NCBI RefSeq assembly: GCF_034047335.1
Contig: NZ_CP139137.1
Span: 2,232,001 to 2,296,000, forward strand
Origin: Chryseobacterium sp. JJR-5R
GTDB lineage: Bacteria > Bacteroidota > Bacteroidia > Flavobacteriales > Weeksellaceae
DNA length: 64,000 bases
Direction: 5' to 3'
The notes beneath the pieces are model-generated. The model saw only the letters and a program-made list of their open reading frames with translations, did not search any database and had not been told where the DNA came from. The translations under genes were made by a program, and so were the position numbers. Below are positions 44,685-54,400 of the stretch, piece after piece (the stretch's first letter is position 1; each line of letters begins with the position of its first letter).

Positions 44685-45614
44685 TTAAAAATTTTTATTT
44701 TTGATGATGTAGTTCGGTCTTTCTTTTACCTGTTTGAAGATTTTGCCCAAGTAGATTCCTATAATCCCTAAAATGATCAGCTGTAAACCGCCGAAAAAAA
44801 CAATGGTCATAATGAGGGATGCCCAGCCTGAGATCTCCGTTTCCGTAATAAATGAATGGATTACGTAAATACCATATCCTACCACAGAAAGCCCTGAAAA
44901 CAGGAAGCCCAGATATGCCGCGATATAAAGCGGCTTTACACTGAATGCCGTGATGCCCGTAAAGGCAAACGTAACCATCTTCTTCAGGTTATAGCTGCTC
45001 TGGCCTGACAGTCTTTCATTGGCTGTAAATTCTATTCCGGCCTGCTTAAAACCCATCCAGCTTGTTAATCCCCGTAAAAACAGGTCATCTTCATTAAAGC
45101 GTCTCATCACTTCTACGGCATTGGCATCCATCAGCCTGAAATCTGAGCCGCCGCCTTTTGTGAGATTGACATCGGATAACTTAGAAAGGATTTTGTAAAA
45201 AAAATCTGAGGTTCTCCTTTTAAACATAGAAATTTCTTTGGGGTATTTCCTTACGGTGAATACAATATCATTGCCCTCTTCCCATTTTTTAATCAGTTCC
45301 GGGATCAGCTCCGGCGGATGCTGGAGGTCGCCGTCCATTGAGATCACTGCGTTCCCATAGGCATGGTCCATCCCGGCTTTTACGGCAGGCTGATGCCCGA
45401 AGTTCCTTGAAAATTCAATAAATTTTACTTCATCATATTTTTGAGACAGTTCCTCTAATTTTTGCTGGGTCTGATCCCTGCTTCCGTCATTTACAAAAAT
45501 TATTTCAAAATCATAATCGCTCAGTCCGGAAAAAACCTGCCTGATTTTTTCATGAACCAAAGCCACATTTCCTTCTTCATTATGGGCAGGAATGACGATT
45601 GAAATCTTTTTCAT
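44685..45614 (-). CDS. Family 2 glycosyltransferase (polyprenyl-phosphate type)
   Basis: A 309-residue enzyme with a GT-A domain (KKISIVIPAHNEEGNVALV, MDGDLQHPPELIPELI) and two C-terminal transmembrane segments (about 228-255 and 265-290). This is the GtrB/DPM1-like layout that makes a polyprenyl-phosphate sugar. It is a second such gene in the window besides the one at 1894-2844. It sits 4 bp from the membrane glycosyltransferase gene upstream and 2 bp from the deacetylase gene, so the products likely form one pathway. Confidence 0.88.
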   Translation of the reverse strand: MKKISIVIPAHNEEGNVALVHEKIRQVFSGLSDYDFEIIFVNDGSRDQTQQKLEELSQKYDEVKFIEFSRNFGHQPAVKAGMDHAYGNAVISMDGDLQHPPELIPELIKKWEEGNDIVFTVRKYPKEISMFKRRTSDFFYKILSKLSDVNLTKGGGSDFRLMDANAVEVMRRFNEDDLFLRGLTSWMGFKQAGIEFTANERLSGQSSYNLKKMVTFAFTGITAFSVKPLYIAAYLGFLFSGLSVVGYGIYVIHSFITETEISGWASLIMTIVFFGGLQLIILGIIGIYLGKIFKQVKERPNYIIKNKNF

Positions 45615-45618
45615 AGGA

Positions 45619-46788
45619 TTATTTGAGGCTGTAGCTTTTTTCGAAATCTTTGGTCATAAGTTCATAGATTACCCTGATCCAGATGACAATGCAAGGTACA
45701 GCTTTTAAGGAGTATTTGATGATATAATTCTTTTTTACAAATTTCGGGAACAGGTCTGAAGTTGAAAAACACGTAAAAATAATAACGAATACCAGCAGAC
45801 CGATAATGAAAGGCGTTCTTTCCTTCTGCAGGAAAAACCAGATCAATACCCCTGTAACGGCAATAATATAGGTAGGGGATTCTGAACTTGAACTGAACAA
45901 TACCAGAAACAGTAAAGTGGAAGCCAGGATCATCAGCTGGAATGCATAATTTTTATACTGCTGGATCCTGATATAAGGCAAAGCAAAAAGCGGCAACCCG
46001 AACGCCAGAAATACGATATTGGAAATGGAAGCATCCCCTAAAATCCTTCTGAAAAAGCCCATCAGTGAAATATCCTGCATATTTCCCAGGGTCTGGTTTG
46101 CACTGTTCTTTTCAATAATCGACTGGTACCAGTCCGAATAGCACTGTACGACAAAATGCGGGCTTGAATAGACCATAGGCAGCGCAAAAAATACACAGGC
46201 GATGATCAATCCTGAAACGATAAATTTTGTTTTGTTCTTAATAAAGAAGAACTGGGACAGCCCTACAATCCCGTATATTTTAACAAAAACCCCTATTAAA
46301 ATGGCGGTAACGGATTTTGTTTCTTTCCTTTCGTAAATGTAGACTGCGGACAGAAGGAGAAGCCCCGTCAATGCAATGTTGAATTGCAGGCTTAGGGCTG
46401 CCGTAATGTATTCCTGAAGACAGAACAGGGCAAAGAGCGCCTTTTTAGCATCGGAAAAAGGAAGCTTATGAATGGCATAAATGAAAACAAAAGTATTGGC
46501 AGCATTCCAGAGGGTAATTCCCAGCCAGTCAGGCATCAGAGCAAAGGGCGCAATGAGTATGCTGAAAAAAACACCGTAATGGTTCATATCGAAAAACCGG
46601 TCCGGGTATTCCGTAAACAGATTGGTCTGATCCAGTGTATTGAAAAATACGCTTTTGAAAATCAGGTAGTTGTTGATTGCGTAGCTTCCCCTGAAATATT
46701 TGGAAAGTGCCGTAGCCACGGCTATAATAAGATAAACCCCAAATATGTATTTAGGGTTTAGCAGTATTTTAAGAAACTTATCTTTCAA
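45619..46788 (-). CDS. Multi-spanning glycosyltransferase (DUF2029/GT87-like)
   Basis: A 389-residue integral membrane protein with about ten hydrophobic segments. An Asp-containing N-terminal loop (EYPDRFFDMNHYGVFFSILIA) follows the first segment, as in GT-C fold enzymes of the DUF2029/GT87 type. It likely uses the polyprenyl-phosphate sugar made by the next gene as donor, at the periplasmic face. The match is at fold and layout level only. Upstream dapD ends 30 bp before its start. Confidence 0.65.
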   Translation of the reverse strand: MKDKFLKILLNPKYIFGVYLIIAVATALSKYFRGSYAINNYLIFKSVFFNTLDQTNLFTEYPDRFFDMNHYGVFFSILIAPFALMPDWLGITLWNAANTFVFIYAIHKLPFSDAKKALFALFCLQEYITAALSLQFNIALTGLLLLSAVYIYERKETKSVTAILIGVFVKIYGIVGLSQFFFIKNKTKFIVSGLIIACVFFALPMVYSSPHFVVQCYSDWYQSIIEKNSANQTLGNMQDISLMGFFRRILGDASISNIVFLAFGLPLFALPYIRIQQYKNYAFQLMILASTLLFLVLFSSSSESPTYIIAVTGVLIWFFLQKERTPFIIGLLVFVIIFTCFSTSDLFPKFVKKNYIIKYSLKAVPCIVIWIRVIYELMTKDFEKSYSLK

Positions 46789-46818
46789 AATGGTGAAGTA
46801 TTGGTTTATAATGGTGTC

Positions 46819-47631
46819 TTAAACAGCTACATTATTATCTCTCAGTGCATCATTTAAAGAAGTTTTTTTATCGGTAGATTCTTTTCGCTGACCGATGATG
46901 AGTGCGCACGGCACCTGGTATTCCCCTGCCGGGTACTGCTTGGTATAGCTTCCCGGAATGACCACGGAACGGGCAGGAACCCTTCCTTTGATCTCTACAG
47001 GCTCAGGGCCGGTAACATCAATAATTTTTGTAGAAGCGGTCAGGACGACATTCGCTCCCAATACGGCTTCTTTTTCTACGTGAACCCCTTCTACCACGAT
47101 ACATCTTGAACCGATAAAGCAGTCATCCTCAATAATTACCGGAGCAGCCTGAAGCGGTTCCAAAACACCACCGATCCCTACGCCGCCGCTCAGGTGGACA
47201 TTTTTACCGATCTGTGCACAGCTTCCTACTGTTGCCCACGTATCTACCATTGTCCCTGAATCCACATAAGCTCCGATGTTTACGTAAGAAGGCATTAAAA
47301 TAACCCCTGACGCCACAAAAGAACCTTCTCTTGCAATGGCGTGCGGCACTACCCTTACTCCTTTCTCCGCATAGTTTCTCTTCAAAGGAATTTTGTCATG
47401 AAATTCAAACGGGCCTACCTCAATCGTTTCCATTTTCTGAATCGGGAAATACATCACTACTGCTTTTTTCACCCATTCATTCACCTGCCATCCGTTTTCT
47501 GTAGGCTCGGCTACGCGAAGGGTTCCTGAATCCAGCATAGAAACCACTTCTCTAATGGCTGTCCGGCTGTCTTCATTCTGCAAAAGGTCTCTGTTGTCCC
47601 AAATATTTTCAATGGTTTGTTGTAACGACAT
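46819..47631 (-). CDS. dapD: 2,3,4,5-tetrahydropyridine-2,6-dicarboxylate N-succinyltransferase
   Basis: A 270-residue left-handed beta-helix enzyme of lysine and diaminopimelate synthesis. It transfers succinyl from succinyl-CoA to tetrahydrodipicolinate. The hexapeptide repeats run through SGVILMPSYVNIGAYVDSGTMVDTW and QIGKNVHLSGGVGIGGVLEPL, with the usual VIIEDDCFIGSRCIVVEGV further on. It supplies DAP for peptidoglycan. It has its own promoter, and the glycan genes follow within 31 bp, so they are probably read from it. Confidence 0.96.
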   Translation of the reverse strand: MSLQQTIENIWDNRDLLQNEDSRTAIREVVSMLDSGTLRVAEPTENGWQVNEWVKKAVVMYFPIQKMETIEVGPFEFHDKIPLKRNYAEKGVRVVPHAIAREGSFVASGVILMPSYVNIGAYVDSGTMVDTWATVGSCAQIGKNVHLSGGVGIGGVLEPLQAAPVIIEDDCFIGSRCIVVEGVHVEKEAVLGANVVLTASTKIIDVTGPEPVEIKGRVPARSVVIPGSYTKQYPAGEYQVPCALIIGQRKESTDKKTSLNDALRDNNVAV

Positions 47632-47657
47632 TATGTGTAGTTTAAAATTATTCGCGC

Positions 47658-47665
47658 CAAAGATA
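47658..47665 (-). promoter_or_regulatory. -7 box of the dapD promoter
   Basis: TATCTTTG on the minus strand, 26 bp before the dapD ATG. Confidence 0.7.
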
Positions 47666-47962
47666 CAAAAAAAGTTCAGGAAAATATTTTGAAAGTATCT
47701 GTATAAGCAGTTAAAATGTCTGTGTAAAAAATATTTGCTGTTATCAATTATGGCTTTGACTCTTCAATATAAATCTTTATACCTGCTTTTCCGAAATTTT
47801 TCAGAGATTGATCTAACAATCTCTTTTCATGGACTGTTCTCATATTCTTCCATATTTAGAAATGATCCTGAAACCTGACCAGTAACTCAAGGATTCAATA
47901 ATGTCAATCAACAGTTTGGGCCGTTCATTTATTTCTTAAAAAAGCATTATTCCCCGCAGAAA
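47666..47962. other. Intergenic region with an isolated hairpin
   Basis: No gene was recognised. AGAGATTG and CAATCTCT pair around ATCTAA (47803-47824), followed by TTTT on the plus strand. This looks like a terminator but no plus-strand gene precedes it; a small RNA is possible. Confidence 0.4.
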
Positions 47963-48538
47963 TTACAATATTCTCTGTGCGTGCAGATAGGCTTTATTCC
48001 AGTATGCCTCATTTAAAGATGATATGATTACTCCTTTTGTGGTTGAGGCATGGATGAATTTCACCTCGCCTTTGTTTCCGATATCATGAACGATCCCGAC
48101 ATGGGATACGCGGCTTCCCCCTGCTGTTGAAAAAAACAAAAGGTCGCCGGGCTTCACTTCCCGGATGTCAATTTTCTTTCCTGTCTCTGCCTGGTCTGAT
48201 GATCTTCTGGGAAGCAGGTAATCGTTTTCTTCAAACACTTTCAGTGCAAAACCGGAACAATCGAAGCCGGAGGATGTGTTGCCGCCGAATTTATAGGGAG
48301 CGCCGAGGTATTTTTCAGCATCTTTTAAAACCTCACTGATTGATCTCGGAATACTGCCGTTAAAATCGGAATCAAGTTTACGGAGGTTTTCGGTCTTGGG
48401 CACAGACGGTGAGATCTGCGGGTTTCTTTTGACCGCAATCTTTTTTGAACTTCCGCACGAAACAGAAATGGTGGAAGCAATGAGCAAAGCATAAATGGTT
48501 TTTAGTCTTAAATTTCCATGATTCAGGCTGTTCTTCAT
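47963..48538 (-). CDS. NlpC/P60 family lipoprotein peptidase
   Basis: A 191-residue lipoprotein with lipobox SVSC (Cys28) and an NlpC/P60 domain. The catalytic Cys is in SGFDCSGFALKVF (about 91-103), the His in SRVSHVGIVHD and the third polar residue in FIHASTTKGV. Such enzymes cut the D-Glu-DAP bond of cell-wall peptides and act in wall turnover or cell separation. It has its own -7 box and no close partner on its strand. Confidence 0.88.
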   Translation of the reverse strand: MKNSLNHGNLRLKTIYALLIASTISVSCGSSKKIAVKRNPQISPSVPKTENLRKLDSDFNGSIPRSISEVLKDAEKYLGAPYKFGGNTSSGFDCSGFALKVFEENDYLLPRRSSDQAETGKKIDIREVKPGDLLFFSTAGGSRVSHVGIVHDIGNKGEVKFIHASTTKGVIISSLNEAYWNKAYLHAQRIL

Positions 48539-48569
48539 ATTTCTTTTGTTTTCTGCTCTAAGGTGCTTA

Positions 48570-48577
48570 CAAATATA
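48570..48577 (-). promoter_or_regulatory. -7 box of the NlpC/P60 gene
   Basis: TATATTTG on the minus strand, 31 bp before the ATG at 48538. Confidence 0.55.
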
Positions 48578-48622
48578 ATAAATTATGTTTTTGCCATGCT
48601 TAATCTACGGTGGGAATAGGGC

Positions 48623-48651
48623 AAAAAAAAGCTATTCCGAAGAATAGCTTT
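48623..48651 (-). terminator. Terminator after the small lipoprotein gene
   Basis: A perfect 10-bp stem AAAGCTATTC/GAATAGCTTT closed by a TTCG tetraloop on the minus strand, followed by a run of eight T. Confidence 0.9.
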
Positions 48652-48675
48652 ATATAATATAACCGATATACATTT

Positions 48676-49053
48676 TTATTTGGATGTCTTTTCACCTTTC
48701 CAGGTTCCTGATCTTGTAGGCGTCGGAACCGAATTGGTCCAGCTGCCGTTTGCTTTCTTGTCTTCTCTGGTCAGCGTTCCCCTGAATTCTCCGTCCTGAG
48801 GCATCCCTACTGTTGCCGTTAATTCTCCGGATTCGCTAAGCTGTCCTGAAATGGAATAATTCTCAGTGCTCTGGTCTGAATGCATAGTCCCCGTTACTTT
48901 TCCATCGGTGGCCACAACAATGTTCCAGCTGCCTTTCTCGGTGCCTTCATAGGTTCCGGCCCAGGTTCCGATAAAATCATAAATGGTGTCTTCATCTTTA
49001 CTACAACCAATAAATAAAAAAGCAGTCAATAAAAGTAAAAATATTTTCTTCAT
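48676..49053 (-). CDS. Small lipoprotein, beta-strand rich
   Basis: A 125-residue lipoprotein: MKKIFLLLLTAFLFIGCSKDE with lipobox FIGC (Cys17). The mature part (YDFIGTWAGTYEGTEKGSWNIVVATDGKVTG and later repeats of 'G...G' strands, ending GTWKGEKTSK) is a short beta-sheet or lipocalin-like fold of a kind frequent in Bacteroidetes envelopes. No named family or function is assigned. Own terminator with a UUCG loop. Confidence 0.7.
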   Translation of the reverse strand: MKKIFLLLLTAFLFIGCSKDEDTIYDFIGTWAGTYEGTEKGSWNIVVATDGKVTGTMHSDQSTENYSISGQLSESGELTATVGMPQDGEFRGTLTREDKKANGSWTNSVPTPTRSGTWKGEKTSK

Positions 49054-49123
49054 AGTCTATAAGTAGTTTTAGCACTTAACGGTTTATCCGGACTGATTAA
49101 TGTCAGCAATAACCGGTAGGCTT

Positions 49124-49131
49124 CAAATATA
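49124..49131 (-). promoter_or_regulatory. -7 box for the small lipoprotein gene
   Basis: TATATTTG on the minus strand, 70 bp before the ATG. A second identical box lies at 49148-49155; which is used cannot be told. Confidence 0.45.
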
Positions 49132-49322
49132 CGTTTTTGAATGGTGACAAATATAGAATTTTTATTTGATTTAAATACTTTTTGGATCTATCAAAAATAG
49201 TATTCTTTGATAAAAATCATGCTATGGTTGAAATTACTGCACTTTTTTGCCGTATATTATCTTTTATCAGGTACATATTTTAAAATAACATTGCTTTTTT
49301 GACAAAAAGAATCCTGGATCCG

Positions 49323-49358
49323 AAAAAAATATTCCCGACAAAATGCCGGGAATATTTT
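49323..49358 (-). terminator. Terminator of a possible short transcript
   Basis: AAAATATTCCCG and CGGGAATATTTT form a perfect 12-bp stem around ACAAAATGC (49326-49358), followed on the minus strand by T-rich sequence. No protein gene precedes it on that strand. Confidence 0.7.
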
Positions 49359-49398
49359 GAGTTCCTTATTGTTTATTTTTAATAGTTGTCTTTTTACT

Positions 49399-49415
49399 TA
49401 CAATTATTGTGCCAA
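49399..49415 (-). promoter_or_regulatory. Sigma-54-like promoter
   Basis: On the minus strand TTGGCAC-AATAA-TTGTA, close to the sigma-54 consensus TGGCAC-N5-TTGCA, with the GG and GT-type positions at the required spacing. About 65 nt separate the expected start (near 49388) from the terminator at 49323-49358, so a short RNA would be made. A match by eye only. Confidence 0.45.
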
Positions 49416-49641
49416 AATTTCATTCAGATATAATATTTATCGAAAAAATTTTGCTGTCTACTCCAAAGCTTCTTTAAAAATGATAATTTTATATTTTATA
49501 TCGACTTTATCTTTTATGTTAAATATGCGCTAACTGATTCAGCTGATTTTTTTTTATTTAAATCTGTGTAATTACCAAAATTCGCAGCAAATCATATTTT
49601 ACAGCTAAATTTAAATAGTTCTTTATATCTGTAAAATTAAT

Positions 49642-49665
49642 AAAGCCCTTCGAATGAAGGGCTTT
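49642..49665 (-). terminator. Terminator after tRNA-Ala
   Basis: AAAGCCCTTC and GAAGGGCTTT pair perfectly around GAAT; on the minus strand A/T-rich sequence follows. Confidence 0.75.
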
Positions 49666-49675
49666 AAATAAGAGG

Positions 49676-49749
49676 TGGAGAATACGGGATTCGAACCCGT
49701 GACCTTTTGACTGCCAGTCAAACGCGCTAGCCAACTGCGCCAATCCCCC
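49676..49749 (-). tRNA. tRNA-Ala (anticodon GGC)
   Basis: The minus strand folds into a full cloverleaf. The acceptor stem has the G3-U70 pair that identifies tRNA-Ala (GGGGGAT with ATTCTCC), and the discriminator base is A. The anticodon loop is CTGGCAG, giving anticodon GGC for GCC codons. The T-loop GTTCGAATC is standard. The CCA end is not encoded (CCT follows the discriminator). Confidence 0.95.
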
Positions 49750-49927
49750 GTGATGCTTCTGTTTTGAAGCGGTACAAAAGTAAGTATTTAAAATAGATCT
49801 GCAAATACTTTTGTAAATTTATTACTAAATATTTTAGTGTTTTCCGGTTAACATATACACAATTTGAAATTAGTAATTAATTATCAGGTATTTATAGATT
49901 CATAAAATTTCAAGCTTAAGGCCAATA

Positions 49928-49958
49928 AAAAACGCGTGTCATTTTTGACATGCGTTTT
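49928..49958 (-). terminator. Terminator of the efflux operon
   Basis: AAAAACGCGTGTCA and TGACATGCGTTTTT pair with one G-T wobble; on the minus strand a T-run follows. It lies 24 bp after the stop of the outer-membrane factor gene. Confidence 0.85.
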
Positions 49959-49981
49959 TCTGCTATATTTTCAGGATGAAA

Positions 49982-51397
49982 TTACTTCCATCCGCCTCCA
50001 AGTGCCTGGTAAAGCTCTACGCCGGCGCTCATTTTATTGTATTGTGCATTGGCGATATTCAGTTCTGCATTTAAGGAATTTACACTGGCATTCAATACTT
50101 CAAGATAATTGGCCATCCCGTAATTAACCAGTTCCTGAGAATATTCAACTGAATTCTTATAGGCATTTAATTCTTTCTGTTTTAACTCAATAAAAGAATC
50201 CTGCACCGAGAATACCCTGATGGCATCAGAAACTTCTTTTCCTGCATTAAGGACTGCTTTCCTGAAGTTCAGATAAGCCGTTTCCTGATTGGCAAGGCTT
50301 ACATCATAATTGGTCCTGATTGCTCTTCTGTTTAAAATCGGCTGTGCCAAACCTCCCACGACATTGGCGAACAAAGAATTTACGCTGAATAAATGGTCAA
50401 TGTCAACAGACTGCACGCCCCCGCTGCCGGTAAGCCTCAGAGTCGGGTAAAACTGTGCTTTGGCAGCATTGGTCAGTTCAAAGGTATTGATCAGGTTATA
50501 TTCTGCCCTCATTACATCCGGGCGGTTAGCCAGCAATTGCGCCGGATATCCCAGTTTCACATCAATAGGAAGCTGCTGGCTCTCAAGAGTAGACCGTTCG
50601 ATGGAACGTGAAGGCTCGCCCATCAGCAGGCTCATCGAGTTTTCCAGAAGATTGATCTGGGTATCAATGTCAATCAGCATTGATTTTGCATTGAATACAA
50701 GGGCCTCGCTCTGCTGAACGGCAACTTCAGTTAACGTTCCCGCTATCTTGAGTGCTTTTGTCGTTTCAAGATTCCTTTCACGGAGCGCAATGGTTTCGGT
50801 AATGATCCTCTTTTGGGCATCATATGTCAGCAACTGATAATAAGATGAAGCAATATCGGCAACCAGATCGCTTTTTACCGCTTTATGGGCTGCAACTGTG
50901 CTTAAGTAAGCTGCCAGCTGGGCCCGTTCCTGTGATTTCAGCCTGCCCCAGATATCAGCTTCCCATGCGATATTGGCGGTAATATCATATTGGTTGACAT
51001 ACCTTCTTGCCCCGATGATCTGCCCGAACTGCGTATTGATAGACTGTGTCTGGAACGTATAGTTAGGTCCTACCGATAAGGTAGGCTGGTAAGCTGCTTT
51101 GCTCTGTTTCAGATAAGCTTCTGCTGAAGCAATGTTCTGCAGGGCAATCCTGATGTCCAGATTATTATCCAGAGCTTTGGAAATATGGCCCTGGAGGATC
51201 GGGTCGGTAAAAATCTGTTTCCATGAAACATTGGCGATATTGGTGCTGTCCGAAGGCAGCATATCAGTACGGTACAGTTTCTCATCCACCACCTGTTCCG
51301 GCCTCTGGTATTCTTTTCTTATCATACAGGATGATACCGCTGCAAGAACAGTTACTGAGAAAGTGATTCCTTTTATAATATTTAAAATACTCTTCAT
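49982..51397 (-). CDS. Outer-membrane factor of RND efflux system (OprM/TolC-like lipoprotein)
   Basis: A 471-residue lipoprotein with lipobox VSSC (Cys24), which fits the OprM branch of the TolC family. The two repeats of long helices and barrel strands are visible; conserved pieces are KQIFTDPILQGHISKALDNNLDIRIALQNI near the start and RADVM-like NRPDVMRAEYNLI in the middle. It forms the channel through which the RND pump expels its substrates. It is the last gene of the operon, 76 bp after the pump gene. Confidence 0.92.
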   Translation of the reverse strand: MKSILNIIKGITFSVTVLAAVSSCMIRKEYQRPEQVVDEKLYRTDMLPSDSTNIANVSWKQIFTDPILQGHISKALDNNLDIRIALQNIASAEAYLKQSKAAYQPTLSVGPNYTFQTQSINTQFGQIIGARRYVNQYDITANIAWEADIWGRLKSQERAQLAAYLSTVAAHKAVKSDLVADIASSYYQLLTYDAQKRIITETIALRERNLETTKALKIAGTLTEVAVQQSEALVFNAKSMLIDIDTQINLLENSMSLLMGEPSRSIERSTLESQQLPIDVKLGYPAQLLANRPDVMRAEYNLINTFELTNAAKAQFYPTLRLTGSGGVQSVDIDHLFSVNSLFANVVGGLAQPILNRRAIRTNYDVSLANQETAYLNFRKAVLNAGKEVSDAIRVFSVQDSFIELKQKELNAYKNSVEYSQELVNYGMANYLEVLNASVNSLNAELNIANAQYNKMSAGVELYQALGGGWK

Positions 51398-51473
51398 TGT
51401 AGTAAATAGAAGTTATAAAATCCGGAAACCAGAAGCCGTTGAATTCCTGACTGCTAATTTCCCGATCATTAAT

Positions 51474-54400
51474 TTATTCTGCTAGATTAATATCTTTTTG
51501 CTTAATCGGTTTTATTTTTTCCTGTAAAGTCTGGAAAACCACATACAGTACCGGGATTACAAATACCCCTAAAATAGTCCCGATCAGTAATCCGATTGAA
51601 GCACCGGTTGCAATCGACCTGTTACCTACGGCACCGATCCCGCTCGCCAGAACCAACGGAAGCAGACCAAAGATAAAGGCCAGCGAGGTCATCAGGATCG
51701 GCCTTAATCTTGCTTTCGCCGCGTTGATCGCAGACTCTACAATGGTTTCACCGTGATGCCTTCTCTGGACCGCAAATTCAATAATCAGAATCGCATTCTT
51801 AGCCAGTAACCCAACGAGCATGATCAAGGCAATCTGGAAATAAATATTGTTTTCCAGTCCCATGATTTTCTGTCCGAAGTAAGCTCCCATTACCCCAAGC
51901 GGAAGTGAAATCACCACCACCAAAGGTAAAATATAACTCTCGTACTGAGCAGAAAGAATAAAATACACAAACACAAGACTTAAAGCGAAGATCAGCAAAG
52001 TCTGAGACCCGGAATTTAATTCTTCCCTGGTAAGGCCTGTAAATTCAACATCATAATTCTGGTCAAGTGTTTCCTTTGCCACTTCCTGTACCGCAGTAAT
52101 AGCATCCCCGGAACTGAATCCGGCTTTATTTGCTCCGGTAATTTTTACGGAAGTAAACAGGTTGTAACGCCCTACCGACTGCGGGCCATACGTTTTGGTC
52201 AGCGTAACGAACTGTGAAATCGGCGACATCTCCCCGGAACTGGTTTTGATATAATACTGGTTAAGATTATCCGCGTCTACCCTGTCTTCAGGAAGTGCCT
52301 GGATCATTACCCTGAACTGTTTCCCGTATTTGGTGAAGTCAGCTCCGTAAATCCCGCCGATATATCCCTGCATTGTCGAAAGAATATCATTCACCGATAC
52401 CCCTTTTTGCTTTGCCAGAGGAACATTGATCTCCATCATATACTGAGGATATTTTGTATTGAATGAAGTCTGGGCAAATTCAATCTCAGGCCGCTGCATC
52501 AGGTTCCCGATAAATTCGTTCGTTTTTGCATCCAGCTGGGCAAAATCACCGCCCGATTTATCCAAAAGCACCATTTCAAAACCTGCACTGTTACCGAATC
52601 CCGGCACACTCGGCGGCTGGAAGAATACTACCTTTGCATCCGGCACTTTTCCTGCCAGGCCAAACAGACGCTTGGATATTTCTTCTGAAGATAATCCGTC
52701 ACCTGTCCTGTCGTCAAAAGGTTTTAATTTGATGAAGGCAAGACCATTGTTACTTCCGTTTCCGGAAAGCAGTCCCCTACCTGTAGAAATGGTCACATTC
52801 TGGATTCCCGGAATCTGCATGGCATTTTTCTGCAGCGTCTTCAGGACATTGTATGTTCTTTCCATTGATGCCCCCGGAGGAAGCTGTACGTCGGTAAAAA
52901 TAATACCCCTGTCTTCCGTAGGTACAAAACCTTTCTTCATGCTGCCGTTTGCCCAGTAAATAATACCTCCGGTAATAACCAGGATAACCAAAGTCACCCA
53001 CTTGTGCTTGATAAGAAAATTAAAGCCTCTTCCGTAACGTTCCGTAGCTGTTTTAAAGCCGATATTGAATTTATAAAAGAATTTCTGGATGAAATTTTTA
53101 TTCTTGTAATCCTGATGGTGATCTTCATGCGGCTTCAGGAACAATGAACATAAAACCGGACTTAATGTCAATGCATTAACCGCTGAAATGATAATGGCAA
53201 TAATCAGCGTGATCCCGAACTGCTGGTAAAATACACCGGTAGGACCCGTAATAAAGGTAACCGGAATAAATACCGCCGCCATTACCAAAGTAATTGAGAT
53301 AATAGCTCCTGTGATTTCATCCATCGCTTCAATGGTTGCTTTTTTAGCATCCGAGATCCCGTTTTCCATTTTGGCATGGACCGCCTCGACGACGACAATG
53401 GCATCATCCACCACAATACCGATAGCCAGTACCAGGGCGAAAAGCGTTAAAAGATTTAATGAATATCCGAAAAGATTCAGGAAGAAGAATGTTCCCACAA
53501 TGGATACCGGAACCGCAATGGCCGGAATCAAAGTGGACCTGAAATCCTGTAAGAAAATATACACAACGATGAATACCAGGATAAATGCTTCTATCAAAGT
53601 ATGGATTACTTTTTCAATGGATGCATCCAAAAATTCATTGGTATCAAAGTTAAAGGTATATTTTACGCCTTCAGGATAAGTGCTTTCATTGTCTTTCAGC
53701 TGTTTTTTGATGTTCTCAATAATTTCCTGGGCATTGGATCCCGGCGTCTGGAAAACCCCCATACTGATGGACGGGTTATCCCCGTTTTCACCGATTCCGC
53801 TGTATGACAAGCCTCCCAGCTCCACTTTTGCAACATCCTTCAGCATTAAATTCTGCCCGTCGGGAAGAGATTTGATGATGATATCGTCATACTGCTCCTT
53901 TTCACTGAATTTGCCTACATATTTAATGATATATTCAAAAGAGCTTCCGCTGTTCTGTCCCAAAGATCCAGCCGCAGCTTCCCTGCTCTGGTCATTGATG
54001 GCAGTAGTCACTTCAGTGGGTGTAATCCCGTAGGCTGCCAGTTTAGCCGGATCAAGCCAGATCCTCATGGAATAGTTTTTCCCGCCGAACACGTTGGCTT
54101 CCCCTACTCCGTTGATCCTCTGAAGATCCGGAATAACGTTGATATTTAAAAAGTTCTGAAGATAGACATCATCAATATTTTTATTTTCCGAATAGAAGGA
54201 AAGGTACATCAGGGCACTGGTCTGCTGTTTCTGCGTAACCACCCCGGAACGGGTAACTTCACTTGGAAGCAGCGGGCTCGCCCTGGCCACACGGTTCTGA
54301 ACGTTCACAGCGGCGATATCTGCATCTACTCCCTGCTTAAAGAATACCTGGATCTGGGCTGAACCGTCATTCCCTGCTGTAGAAGTAATATAGTCCATTC

